A stretch of 33,081 nt of DNA, taken from NCBI GenBank assembly GCA_031279635.1, contig JAITIC010000184.1, positions 1 to 33,081 of the forward strand. Direction: 5' to 3'. The notes beneath the pieces are model-generated. The model was not told the DNA's origin and did no database searches. It saw only the letters and a program-made list of their open reading frames with translations. Below, piece by piece: positions 7,891 through 16,800 of this stretch. The position numbers and the translations under genes are program-made. Numbering within the stretch: the first letter of the stretch is position 1; each line of letters starts with the position of its first letter. The DNA is from Treponema sp. (GTDB lineage: Bacteria > Spirochaetota > Spirochaetia > Treponematales > Breznakiellaceae).

Positions 7891-7910
7891 GAAAGTCCAG
7901 CTCATGGCCG

Positions 7911-7940
7911 TTGACCAAAAGGGACTTTCCGGTTTATACT
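7911..7940 (+). promoter_or_regulatory. Strong sigma70-type promoter for the membrane protein / Nudix pair
   Basis: TTGACC (7911-7916), an 18-base spacer and TATACT (7935-7940) form a near-consensus promoter. Transcription would start near 7946-7948. That leaves a leader of about 10 bases containing GAGG (7948-7951) before ATG 7957, which supports 7957 rather than ATG 7945 as the real start. Confidence 0.65.
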
Positions 7941-7956
7941 GTAGATGAGGCATAAA

Positions 7957-8379
7957 ATGATACAGCTCTATTTTTTGTCTATACTGTGTAACAGTCTGAC
8001 CGCTTATATGCTCATTCTGGATGATACCGGGGAAAGTGACTCGATAGAGGGCAGTCTGAAATTTTCATCCCGCGGCGGCGTTTTCCGTCTTGTCCTGGGC
8101 ATTCTGTGCACCCTTACCGGCGTGCTGAAACTGCTTTCCCCCAGTCAGGACTCTATACCTATCCTGGGGGACATCGTGCCCGCCCTGGCGGGTTTCCTCG
8201 CCGGCTTTGTCCTGATTTTCGGCTACTACCGGGAACACGCTTCGATTGGCGCTTCCGTGTCTGAAGGAAAACTCGACCGGATTGGCGATGCCTTCCTGAA
8301 ATATAAAAAAGGGCTTGGCTTTATCCTCCTTGCCTCGGCGGCCCTGCACTTCCTCTTTCCCCAGGCGCTCTTTTTGTAG
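7957..8379 (+). CDS. Small multi-pass membrane protein, unknown function
   Basis: The protein has 140 residues from ATG 7957, chosen because GAGG lies 6 bases upstream and because the predicted transcription start falls after the alternative ATG 7945. It has about four hydrophobic segments: the N-terminus (IQLYFLSILCNSLTAYMLIL), a middle helix (FRLVLGILCTLTGVLKLL), another around PALAGFLAGFVLIFGYY, and a C-terminal one (LGFILLASAALHFLF). No family with known function is recognised. It is followed after 6 bases by a Nudix gene and is probably co-transcribed with it. Confidence 0.72.
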   Translation: MIQLYFLSILCNSLTAYMLILDDTGESDSIEGSLKFSSRGGVFRLVLGILCTLTGVLKLLSPSQDSIPILGDIVPALAGFLAGFVLIFGYYREHASIGASVSEGKLDRIGDAFLKYKKGLGFILLASAALHFLFPQALFL

Positions 8380-8385
8380 GCCGCT

Positions 8386-8811
8386 GTGGGGCAAAAAAGG
8401 TCTGTCGCGGGGATAGCGGTTAAGGGCGGCGCGCTTTTTATCGCCCGGCGGAAATCCGGCGGCGACCTGGGAGGCAAATGGGAATTCCCCGGCGGAAAAG
8501 TGGAAGAAGGAGAAAACGACCGGGCGGCTCTGCTGCGGGAATACCGCGAGGAATTCGGCCTTGACATTGAGACAGGACCCCTGCTGGCAAGTTCTTCTTT
8601 TGAACATAAGGACAATACCTTTTCCCTGAACGCCTACCGGGTTTTTTTTGAAGGCGGTGAGCCGGGCAGTCGTATATGTCTGGAAGAACATACCGAATGG
8701 CGCTGGGCCGCGTTGGAAGACATTGAAAAAATGGATTTTGCCGATTCGGACCGGGGACTTTTCCCCGCCCTAAAGGCGTATCTTAACCATGAAGCCGGTA
8801 TCCATCATTGA
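8386..8811 (+). CDS. Nudix hydrolase (MutT-like)
   Basis: The 141-residue protein starts at GTG 8386. The Nudix box GX5EX7REUXEEXGU is complete: GGKVEEGENDRAALLREYRE followed by EFGL, at about residues 39-62. The Glu residues of REYREE bind the catalytic metal. GGKWEFPGGK just before the box is typical of the MutT/8-oxo-dGTP group, so nucleotide-pool sanitation is the likely role, though other nucleoside-diphosphate substrates are possible. Its last 42 bases overlap the end of the convergent omptin gene. Confidence 0.88.
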   Translation: MGQKRSVAGIAVKGGALFIARRKSGGDLGGKWEFPGGKVEEGENDRAALLREYREEFGLDIETGPLLASSSFEHKDNTFSLNAYRVFFEGGEPGSRICLEEHTEWRWAALEDIEKMDFADSDRGLFPALKAYLNHEAGIHH

Positions 8812-9798
8812 AAGACCGGTCCCCGACTCGCCCGCCTGGGTATACTCTCCTCCCGCCAAAGACCGCTGGTACACCTCGCCCCTGCTTCCGGTGATATAGC
8901 GGTAGGCGAAGTCCAGGGAAAGCGAAAGCCGCTCGCCGGGATTAAAGGCAAGCCTGGCCCTGGGTTCAAGAAAGAGGCCCCAGCGTGTATAATCCCTGAA
9001 TTCCCTCCCTACCATTAGGTGCTCGTCCAGATCGGCGCACCAAATCAGCGGGCTTATCTGAAAAAACAATTCTCCTGAAAAAAGGTTAAGAAAGCGGAAT
9101 TCGGCGGAAACACCCGGTGCGACAAGCAGCCAGTCCTGGGTGTAGTTGATTACTTTTCCGGAAACTGAAACTTCCACAGCGTCGTCGACGGAACCGAAAT
9201 TCCCTCCGCTTCCCGATGCGTAACGCAGAAAGCCGTTCCAGCCGCTAAAGGAAAAGCGCATGTACGACACACCGGCGTATGACTTGAGGGTGAAAAGGGA
9301 TTTTATCGGAATAGAAACACCCACCATCCCCTCAAGCCAGAAAAATTCCCTTGTTTCATTATCGTGGGACGAGTAATTCGTCAGGGCGCTGTTTGCAGTT
9401 GACTGCCAGTCCCGGTCTTCCATTTTGCCGCTTCTGGAGGGTATACCCGCTTTGAAAGATAAATCGGAAAAAAACCCCCATTTTTCCATGGGATCGGTAC
9501 GGCCAAAATCCAGCAGCACGCCGCAATAAAACAGGGGTTTCATATCCCAAAGGAGTTGGCTCAACAATTCATTTTTTGTGCTGCCGGAAGAATACACTAT
9601 TTCCTCGGCATGGCCGTAGACCATGCCGAATTGAGGGCTAATCCCCAGGGAATACTGCCTCTTTCCGCCGGTATCGGGAGACGGCGAATTTTCGATTTCC
9701 AGGGGAATTTCCTGTCCCTGGCAAAATGTCCTGCCTGCGGCAAAGAAGGCGCATATAATGACTAAAATCTTGAAAACGGTTATATTTCTCACTAACAT
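8770..9798 (-). CDS. Omptin-family outer-membrane protease
   Basis: Omptins are outer-membrane beta-barrel proteases whose active site faces outward. This 342-residue protein has a signal peptide (about 1-26, ending before QGQEIP). It keeps the family's catalytic landmarks: EDRDW at 127-131, corresponding to the Asp83/Asp85 pair of OmpT, and DLDEH at 256-260, corresponding to Asp210/His212. Other shared blocks are LLSQLLWD (78-85), an Asn/Ser/His-rich loop after the first pair, and a C-terminal strand ending TGFMVKIRL. The start is uncertain. A promoter with -10 at 9805-9800 predicts a transcript beginning near 9793, downstream of ATG 9798, so the in-frame GTG 9792 may be the true, leaderless start. 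Confidence 0.85.
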   Translation of the reverse strand: MLVRNITVFKILVIICAFFAAGRTFCQGQEIPLEIENSPSPDTGGKRQYSLGISPQFGMVYGHAEEIVYSSGSTKNELLSQLLWDMKPLFYCGVLLDFGRTDPMEKWGFFSDLSFKAGIPSRSGKMEDRDWQSTANSALTNYSSHDNETREFFWLEGMVGVSIPIKSLFTLKSYAGVSYMRFSFSGWNGFLRYASGSGGNFGSVDDAVEVSVSGKVINYTQDWLLVAPGVSAEFRFLNLFSGELFFQISPLIWCADLDEHLMVGREFRDYTRWGLFLEPRARLAFNPGERLSLSLDFAYRYITGSRGEVYQRSLAGGEYTQAGESGTGLSMMDTGFMVKIRL

Positions 9799-10216
9799 GA
9801 GAATAGTGGCGATAGGTTTCAGCCGTCAAGGGACTCGGCTTAGAAAGACGGTTTTTTATTTGGTACTTTGCGTGATGGTGCATATCGCCCTCGTCTCCTG
9901 CGGCGGAAAAAAAGAAACGCCGATTGTCCCGCCGCTTACCTCTCCCCTGTCGCGGACGATTATCGGCTTCGGAGTTATCAACGTGTCCTACACCTATGTT
10001 ACCGCCGGGCCGGAAGACGGCGGCGCTTCCCTCGGTTATCTGCGGCGCGGCGCCCTGGTGAGGATTATCGAGCGGCGGCTGGTCAAAAACGGTAGTTCCG
10101 CCGAATCCTGGGTACTGGCCGAGGGAAGCAGCCGGGGCTGGCTCAGGGAAGAACTGGTAGACATTTACGATAACGAAGGCAGGGCCAAAACCGCCTCGGA
10201 GTCCATGAGCCGGTGA
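9797..10216 (+). CDS. Lipoprotein with SH3-like domain
   Basis: The protein has 139 residues from ATG 9797; an in-frame ATG at 9758 would lengthen it by 13 and is hard to rule out, since neither has a ribosome site. The signal region (RLRKTVFYLVLCVMVHIALV) ends in the lipobox LVSC followed by GGKKE, so it is a membrane-anchored lipoprotein. The mature domain runs from about residue 55 with VSYTYV, GYLRRGALVRIIER and SRGWLREELVDIYD, a pattern of bacterial SH3 domains that often bind peptidoglycan. The stop overlaps the GTG of the DUF445 gene (GTGA), giving a coupled pair. Confidence 0.75.
   Translation: MRIVAIGFSRQGTRLRKTVFYLVLCVMVHIALVSCGGKKETPIVPPLTSPLSRTIIGFGVINVSYTYVTAGPEDGGASLGYLRRGALVRIIERRLVKNGSSAESWVLAEGSSRGWLREELVDIYDNEGRAKTASESMSR
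9800..9829 (-). promoter_or_regulatory. Promoter of the omptin gene
   Basis: On the minus strand TTGACG (9829-9824), an 18-base spacer and TATTCT (9805-9800) match sigma70 boxes well. The -10 box ends one base before ATG 9798, so transcription should begin inside the first codons. The whole promoter lies within the beginning of the divergent lipoprotein gene. Confidence 0.55.
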
Positions 10217-11619
10217 AAACGCTGCTGCTTTTCGCCGTCCCATCCCTGGCAGGGGCGCTCATCGGCTTTGTTACCAACGTAATCGCCATAAGGATGCTCT
10301 TCAGGCCTCTGCGTGAAATCCGGCTGTTCGGGATACGGCTGCCCTTTACGCCGGGCATCCTGCCCCGGCAGCGGCACAGGCTCGCGGACAGCATCGGCGG
10401 CATGGTTCAGCGGGAACTCCTCACGCCGGACCTGCTGCGGCAGCGCTTTCGTAGGAACGATGTCCGCGAAAAGGTCTACCAATCCGTTTCACGCTTTACC
10501 GAAACGGCGCTCGCCGCGCCCCTGCGGGACATCTTGGGCCAAAGCGCCCCGCCGCCGGAACGGGCCATGCTGTCCTCCCTGGCGGACGCTTTTGTACATT
10601 CCCCCCTGTGCGCCGGCCTTGCCCGTACGCTTGTCGTGTCCCTCACCGGGGACCTGAACCGGAGCCTTTTTGACATTCTTGGCATCATTGACCCGGTTGA
10701 CATGGCCCTGCCGCCTGACGCAGACGCCGGAGACGGCCGCGCCCTTGAGCTGCGCAGCGGAGAGGCCGAACAGCGTGTCGAGCGATTTATTGAAGAAGTA
10801 CTGCGCAGCCGCGCGGGCCTGCTCGCAGGGTACTTGAGGGAAGAGGCCGCTAAACAATACGCCGCGCTGGCCAAAACCTGCGTCGATTTTCTCCGCCGCG
10901 ATGATACGCACCACGAGTTGGAGCTACAGGGCCGGATATTTCTCGCCGGCGCAATCCTTAAGCTCAACATGTTCCAGCGCTTTTTTCTTTCCGCAGCTCA
11001 GTACGACCGGACCCTAAGCGAGCGGATGCCCGAAATCATCGACGACCTTATCGGCCAGACCGAAAGCCTGCTGGAAGACGGCGTGATACGGCGGCGGCTT
11101 CTCGATTTTCTGGGCGTTTCCGTGGAGCGCCTGTTTGCCGGCGGCAGCCCGGCCGCCGCCCGCGCAATCACGGGCCTGCTCATCGCCGAGGGGAAAAAGC
11201 CGCTCAGGGAACTCGCCCCGGCTTTGAGCGTAGAGGCCCTTGCGGAAAAACTCGCCGCCCTGCCGGGCAGGCGTGGGGCGGGGCTTTGGCAGGACACGCG
11301 AAAATCCCTCCTTGAGCAGTACGGCGGCCAAAGTCTGGGCGCGCTGCTTGCCATACACGGCGAAAAAAAGAACGCTCTCGACCGGACGCTCTGTTCCCAG
11401 TTGCTTCGTCTTGCCGATGAACAAATCGAAAATGTCCTGTCTTCCGTTGACGTGCGCAGCCTCGTTTCCGAGCGTATCGATTCCCTTGAGATGATCCGTG
11501 TGGAGCGGATCATCCTCGACGTAATGGCCGATCAGCTCAAGTGGATTGATGCATTCGGCGCGGTCCTCGGCTTCCTCATCGGCCTCTTCCAGGCCCTTTT
11601 CGGCCACCTGCTCCGCTAG
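10213..11619 (+). CDS. DUF445-family membrane protein
   Basis: The 468-residue protein starts at GTG 10213, overlapping the upstream stop. It has the family layout. The N-terminal membrane segment contains GALIGFVTNVIAIRMLFRPL, followed by PFTPGILPRQRHRLADSIG. A long helical middle comes next, and a C-terminal hydrophobic anchor (AFGAVLGFLIGLFQALFGHL) ends the protein. Members such as Bacillus YheB are membrane proteins of unknown role, so no function is assigned. No gene follows on this strand before the terminator near 11870. Confidence 0.85.
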   Translation: MKTLLLFAVPSLAGALIGFVTNVIAIRMLFRPLREIRLFGIRLPFTPGILPRQRHRLADSIGGMVQRELLTPDLLRQRFRRNDVREKVYQSVSRFTETALAAPLRDILGQSAPPPERAMLSSLADAFVHSPLCAGLARTLVVSLTGDLNRSLFDILGIIDPVDMALPPDADAGDGRALELRSGEAEQRVERFIEEVLRSRAGLLAGYLREEAAKQYAALAKTCVDFLRRDDTHHELELQGRIFLAGAILKLNMFQRFFLSAAQYDRTLSERMPEIIDDLIGQTESLLEDGVIRRRLLDFLGVSVERLFAGGSPAAARAITGLLIAEGKKPLRELAPALSVEALAEKLAALPGRRGAGLWQDTRKSLLEQYGGQSLGALLAIHGEKKNALDRTLCSQLLRLADEQIENVLSSVDVRSLVSERIDSLEMIRVERIILDVMADQLKWIDAFGAVLGFLIGLFQALFGHLLR

Positions 11620-11705
11620 CAGCCTGCTGCACTTGTGGATTTTTTGCAATCTTTCAGGAAAAACGCAAGAAAATCCTCAATTTTGGGGAAGCGACCTTGA
11701 AATTC

Positions 11706-11812
11706 GCAGTTTTGCAAGGCTGAAAGCCTGAAAAACTGCACGAGCCTGTCCTAAAACCGTGCCACCTATGCCGGGAACGTTAACGCGCAGTCAATTAATT
11801 TTTGGGACAGGC
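11706..11812. repeat. Inverted-repeat remnant, possibly of a small mobile element
   Basis: The 300-base gap between the DUF445 and corrinoid genes holds two folded structures. GCAGTTTT (11706-11713) pairs with AAAACTGC (11732-11739), with an inner stem AGGCT/AGCCT. Next, GCCTGTCCTAAAA (11744-11756) is matched in inverse at 11800-11812 with one mismatch, 43 bases apart. The second pair looks like terminal inverted repeats of a very short element, but no transposase is present and no target duplication is clear. Confidence 0.5.
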
Positions 11813-11869
11813 CCTTTCTTTATACGAATTACGTAAAGCCCCACAAACTGGAGAAACGAGGGTAGATAG

Positions 11870-11897
11870 AAAAAGCCCCCGCGGAAGGGGGCTTTTT
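11870..11897. terminator. Bidirectional intrinsic terminator
   Basis: AAAAAGCCCCC (11870-11880) and GGGGGCTTTTT (11887-11897) form a perfect 11-pair stem with a 6-base loop, GCGGAA. It has A and T tracts on both sides, so it can end the DUF445 transcript (plus) and the corrinoid-protein transcript (minus), which converge here. Confidence 0.9.
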
Positions 11898-11920
11898 CCA
11901 ATGCGGCTACCCGTACAAAC

Positions 11921-12553
11921 TTACGCGCACAATCTCTTGGCAAGCTGGGCGGCGCTCGCCGCGTCCGGCGAATACCCTTCCGCCCCTATCTGATCGGCAA
12001 ACTCCTGCGTTATCGGCGCTCCCCCCACCATCAGTTTGAAGCCCTTCAATCCGCTCCCCTTTATCGCCGTCGCCGTCTCCTGTAACGCCGGCATCGTCGT
12101 CGTCAGCAGGCAGGACAGCGCCACCAGCTTCACATCGGGGTGTTCCTTAATGGCCTCGATGAATTTGTCCACCGCCACGTCAACCCCCAGATCGATGATC
12201 TCAAAGCCCGTGCTCTCTATCATCAGCGCTACCAGGTTCTTGCCGATGTCGTGCAGGTCCCCGTGTACCGTACCGATGATGCACTTGCCCAGACTCACGC
12301 TCTCTTTGTCCGCCAGCTTGGGCTGTAAGACCGCCACGCCTTTTTTCATAGCCCGCGCGGCCACCAGCATTTCGGGGACGAAAATCTCGGATTTCTGGAA
12401 CTTTTCGCCCACAATACCCATGGCGCTGATCATGCCCTCGTTGAGGATTTTTATGGGGTCGATGCCCTCGTTCAGAGCTTCCGTTACCAGCCCTTCGATG
12501 ATTTTTGCCTTCCCGCCCTGCACTGCCTGGGCAATTTCTTCAATCTTTGACAT
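11921..12553 (-). CDS. Corrinoid (B12-binding) protein of a methyltransferase system
   Basis: The 210-residue protein follows a good AGGAG site. Residues 1-80 form the helical cap domain of methyltransferase corrinoid proteins (EGMISAMGIVGEKF, FVPEMLVAARAM). Residues 88-208 form the Rossmann-like B12 domain. The cobalt-ligand motif DxHxxG is DLHDIG at 99-104, followed by LSCLLTTTM and GGAPIT. The length and layout match MtbC/MttC/MtaC-type proteins. They carry the methyl group between a substrate-specific methyltransferase and a second methyltransferase that loads tetrahydrofolate or coenzyme M. Neither partner is adjacent, so the methyl donor cannot be named. Confidence 0.9.
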   Translation of the reverse strand: MSKIEEIAQAVQGGKAKIIEGLVTEALNEGIDPIKILNEGMISAMGIVGEKFQKSEIFVPEMLVAARAMKKGVAVLQPKLADKESVSLGKCIIGTVHGDLHDIGKNLVALMIESTGFEIIDLGVDVAVDKFIEAIKEHPDVKLVALSCLLTTTMPALQETATAIKGSGLKGFKLMVGGAPITQEFADQIGAEGYSPDAASAAQLAKRLCA

Positions 12554-12578
12554 ACGCTTCTCCTTACCATAAAATATA

Positions 12579-12605
12579 TCCGGTTTTTGGGGATGTCCGG
12601 TTTTT
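12579..12605 (-). promoter_or_regulatory. Direct-repeat operator candidate and -10 region of the corrinoid gene
   Basis: On the minus strand AAAAACCGGA occurs twice with a 17-base period (12605-12596 and 12588-12579). A TATATT box (12580-12575) overlaps the end of the second copy, about 20 bases before the start codon. The arrangement resembles a tandem regulator site covering a promoter. No regulator gene lies next to it. Confidence 0.4.
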
Positions 12606-12682
12606 CCCGCAACAAGAAAATGTACCGGCGGGCCGCAGGCGCTTCCCGGTAGTTACCATAGAGCATCTTAACATCATCATGC

Positions 12683-12688
12683 TATAAT
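12683..12688 (+). promoter_or_regulatory. Possible -10 box of the dehydrogenase gene
   Basis: A perfect TATAAT lies about 80 bases before ATG 12769, but no good -35 box is seen 16-18 bases upstream. The transcript would have a leader of about 75 bases holding a short GGGA/TCCC hairpin around 12714-12728. Confidence 0.35.
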
Positions 12689-12768
12689 TGTAAAGTAATT
12701 ATTTGGCGGACGGGGGAGAAAATCCCTCCGGCGCTAATAATACAACGATACAACGAAGGAGCATAATC

Positions 12769-13848
12769 ATGGCAAATTACAGGCACATTGATACTGAAAA
12801 GGCGCGGCGTTTCTGTGAGCGGATTTTCCGCAGTTACGGATTCACAGAGGAAGAAAGTCAGACCATTACCGACGTGCTGATTAGGGCCGATTTGTACGGC
12901 ATTGAATCCCACGGCATGCAGCGGCTGATACGCTACCATAACGAGATAGGTTCCGGCTTTGTGGATGTGCGGGCAAAGCCGGAAATAGTGCACGAGACCG
13001 GCATTTCCGCGGTTATTGACGCCCGCAAGTGGGCGGGGCAGCTTGCCGCCGTTCAGGGCATGAAACTGGCCATAGCAAAGGCCCGGTCCGCGGGCTGCGG
13101 CATGGTGTCGGTGCGCAACTCAAACCACTACGGCATCGCCGGCTATTACAGCGGCATGGCCGTGGAAGCGGATCTCCTGGGAATCTGCATGACCAATTCC
13201 GAGGCCATCAGTGTGCCCACCTTCAGCCGGGAGGCCATGATCGGGAGCAACCCCATAGCCGTAGCCATGCCCGCCGATCCGGTTCCTTTTTCGTATGACG
13301 CGGCCACCACCGTGGTCTCCCGCGGCAAACTTGAGGTTTACAACAAGAACGGCAAGGCACTGCCGGACCAGTGGGCCCTGGACGCCGGGGGCAATCCCAG
13401 CGCCAACGCCGCCGAAGTGCTGCATAATATCGTCCGTAAACTGGGCGGCGGCATAGCCCCCCTGGGCGGCGCGGGCGAATTGAACGGCGGCCACAAGGGC
13501 TACGGACTGGGCCTTATCGTCGATATTTTTACCGCCGTTTTTTCCGGGGGCCTCAACTCCAACCATGTGAGCGTAACGCCGGGACTAAACGGCATCTGCC
13601 ATTACTTCATGGCGCTGGACTACGGGCTTTTCGGCGACAAACAGGCGATAAAGGCGCGGCTGTCCACCTTTCTGCGGGAACTGCGGGAAAGCAAAAAAGC
13701 CGAAGGGAGGGAGCGCGTTTACACCCACGGTGAGAAAGAAGTGGAAATGATGGCCGCCCGCCTTAACGGCCAAATTCCGGTGAACGAAAAAACCCTGGAG
13801 GAAATGCGGGCGATTGCCGCCGGGCAGAGAGTAGACTGGGAGTTTTAG
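12769..13848 (+). CDS. Ldh_2 family (malate/L-lactate/ureidoglycolate-type) NAD(P)-dependent dehydrogenase
   Basis: The 359-residue protein starts at ATG 12769 with GGAG upstream; extending to an in-frame codon at 12703 would add 22 residues with no family character. It has the marks of the AllD/YlbC/Mdh oxidoreductase family: the N-terminal helix bundle with ADLYGIESHGMQRL (40-53), VRNSNHYGIAGYY (115-127) with the probable catalytic His120, GSNPIAVAMP, and GGHKGYGLGLIVDI, which closes the nucleotide pocket. These enzymes reduce or oxidise 2-hydroxy acids such as malate, lactate, ureidoglycolate or sulfolactate. The exact substrate cannot be set from sequence. It is divergent from the corrinoid gene. 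Confidence 0.87.
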   Translation: MANYRHIDTEKARRFCERIFRSYGFTEEESQTITDVLIRADLYGIESHGMQRLIRYHNEIGSGFVDVRAKPEIVHETGISAVIDARKWAGQLAAVQGMKLAIAKARSAGCGMVSVRNSNHYGIAGYYSGMAVEADLLGICMTNSEAISVPTFSREAMIGSNPIAVAMPADPVPFSYDAATTVVSRGKLEVYNKNGKALPDQWALDAGGNPSANAAEVLHNIVRKLGGGIAPLGGAGELNGGHKGYGLGLIVDIFTAVFSGGLNSNHVSVTPGLNGICHYFMALDYGLFGDKQAIKARLSTFLRELRESKKAEGRERVYTHGEKEVEMMAARLNGQIPVNEKTLEEMRAIAAGQRVDWEF

Positions 13849-13874
13849 TTACGGAACATTGGTATACCCGTTTA

Positions 13875-16800
13875 ATGAGGGGGGAAGTCTCCCCCCCCGC
13901 TCCATCCCCGCCTTCGGCGGGTATTCCGCTTCCCCCCTCTGCGGGGGCTGTCGCCCCCGCAGCGCCCCCGCCCGCTCTCGTTCTCCGTTCCTTGGCCCTG
14001 TGCGCGATCCTCTACCAGTTCCGGCTTGCCGCCGCTGATCTGGCGGACACGCCGGTTTTTATTGCCGCCCTCTTTGCCGCCTTTGCCACGGCGGCGTTCC
14101 TTGCAAGAACGCGCTCCGGCGGCGGAAAAACCGGCCCTCTGGGCGCCCTTGTTTCCATCGGCCTCATACCCTGGATTGCCCGGGCCTTTGTCGCCCTGCC
14201 CCGGTTTTTTATTCCCGGCAGGACCGGCTCTTTGGCGGTTACGCTTGATTCCCTGCTTCTCAACATGGACCGGAATAATTTTGTTTCGCTCATTCCCTTT
14301 TACTGGGCCGCGGCCACCAGTTGGTTTTCGATCCGCTCCCGCAGGGCCTTGAGGGCCGCCGTAATAGCCGATGCGGCCCTGCTGCTACTGGTGTTCAGCA
14401 TCGCCTCCACCGCGGATACAGCGGCGTACCGCTGGCCCGTAGTGATGATCTCCGTGTTTGCGGGTATTGTTTTTGTGCAGGCCCTGGCCCTGCTCTTTTC
14501 CCCGCCGGCGGAAACGCGGCTGCGGAAAAGAGAGGCAATCCCCGCGGCAGCGGCGTTTCTGGCGCTCGTGATCCTTGGAGGAATGCTTTTTCTCAAACCT
14601 TCACAGGAACGGGCGGTTGAGAAAGGCGGGGGACTCCTGGAACCAAAGCTCTTTAGTTTTGATTTTTCCCGCTTCCTCAGGCTGGACTCCGAAATCAGCA
14701 TGAATGACGATCTCGTTCTGATCGTGAAAAAAGACAGCGGCGATGACCATTATTTACTGCGGAGAGCGGTACTTTCAGGCTACAACCGCAGGCAGGGTTT
14801 TTTCAGAATTGAGGAACTTGACGAACGGACGCATCCGGAGCGTCTGCCCGACCGGCCGTCCCGCCTTTCCGGCAGGCCGGCGCAAACCGCGGAACAGGCC
14901 GATTCGCGGGACGAAAGCGCCGTGTCTCAAGCGGCGCGGCTTTTGAATCAGGTGTACTATCTGGTGAATTTTGACTCCTCGGCGTTTATCGGCATGAATG
15001 AGCCGGTTTCGGTTACTCCCTATGAAACCTGGGATGCCTCTTCCTTCAGCTCCGCTTACGCGGTGGAAAGCGCGGTGAACGATACCGCGCTCGCGGAACT
15101 TTCCCAATCCGCCGCCTGGCCCGGCGCGGCGGCCTTGGGTTTGAGCGAAAACGAATTCAAGATATACACCGACTACGGCGGAGACGAGCGGATTCGCGCA
15201 TACGCCGGGGAAATTACCCGGGGGCTGGAGCATTACGGTGACAAGGTGAGGATGATTCACGATTGGCTCAAGTACGGCGAATACCGCTACAGCCTAAAAC
15301 CCGGCATCGCTCCGGACGGGGATCAGCTTGGCTGGTTTCTCTTTCAGTCAAAAAAAGGCTACTGCTCCTATTACGCTTTTGCTATGGCGCTGCTGCTCCG
15401 TTCCCTGGGAATCCCCGCGCGGGTGGCGGCGGGCTTTTTCATCGATCCTGCGGCCAACACGTTTGATTATTACCCGGTCCGCTCGGACATGGCCCACGCC
15501 TGGGTCGAGGTTCCCTTTCCCGGTTACGGCTGGCTTGAGTACGATCCCACTTCGGAGGATCTTGCCGAAGGCGAAGATTACCGGTTCTCCGCCGGGGCGG
15601 ACCCGGAGCTTTTTGAAAAGCTGATGCGGGAAATTCTGGAAAACCGTTCGCGGTTACGCGCAAAGGAAGGGCGGGAGGGAGCGGACGCCCCGCCAAATAT
15701 ACAATCTCTTGTACAGTCCGCCGCGGCGCTGTTACGCGATTATTCACCGCCGCTGCTGCCGATCCTGCTCGCCGCGCTCTTTATGTATATCCGTTGCGGT
15801 CCTCTCATCGCCTCGGCGCTGTGCCGCAACAAGCGGAAAAAAGCGATCCGTCTCTGGAAACACGCGCTACGGCGGCTGAATCTGGCGGGCCTGAAAAGAA
15901 CGGCGCAGATCCCTGAATCAGAATGGGCTTTGCGTATGGATCAGCATATCGGGGGAATCTATGCTCTGTACCAGGGTATGGCGGCGGCCCGTTTCGCCCC
16001 CGCCTATACCGCGGACGATTTCACCTCACAACAAAACGCCTACCGCGCATTTTCCGCCGCCTGCGGAAAAAAGATTTCTCTCTTGCGGCGCTTCGCGGCC
16101 TGGGCGCTTCCCCCCCTCGCGCTGATCTCCGGCCCCGCGAAAAACCGCCGCGGCATCCCGCCGTTTCTTGCGCTGCTGATTTTTCTCGCGCTTGCCGGCT
16201 CCGAAACCAAAGCCCAGGACCAGGGGAAAACTTTTTCCGCCGCGGATGAACTCTATATGGATGCCACCGAAGCGGAATTCGCCGAATTCTGGGAGCGGGC
16301 GATAGAACTTTTCAGCGAGGGGAAAACCCGCTATCCTAACGATCCCCGCTTCCCCAGGGCGCTGGGTAATCTCTACTACGGCCGCTCCCTCTACGGCTTT
16401 GCCCTGGAGGAATACCGCAGGGCGGAAGCGCTCGATCCCTATAACACCTATATACTCTTACGGCTTGCCGAAACGGCCGCTTACCTTAACCGCGATCAGG
16501 AATCGGCGGCATACTATGAACAGGTTCTTGCGCTCGACCCGGATAATAAGGAAGCCGCCGGCAGCCTGGGCTGGATGTACTACAAGGTCCACCGCCTGGC
16601 GGAAGGCGAGCGGCTTCTACTTGATGCCCTTGAACGTTTCGGCGGCGATCCGGATTTGTCCATGACTCTGGGAACGGTCTACTCGGACATGTACCGGTAC
16701 GACGAAGGAAAGCACTGGTACGGACAGGCGATAGATCAGGGGGAAGCCCTGGGTGACCGTTTTTTTACTGCGGTGGCCTACTACAATCTTTCGATTTTGG

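Noticed and set aside
11014-11649. Minus-strand open frame opposite the DUF445 gene
   Set aside because: It is a shadow of the DUF445 coding region with no independent support.
12554-12768. Cobalamin riboswitch upstream of the corrinoid gene
   Set aside because: No B12-box-like sequence or long structured leader is present; only the direct repeats and a short leader are seen.
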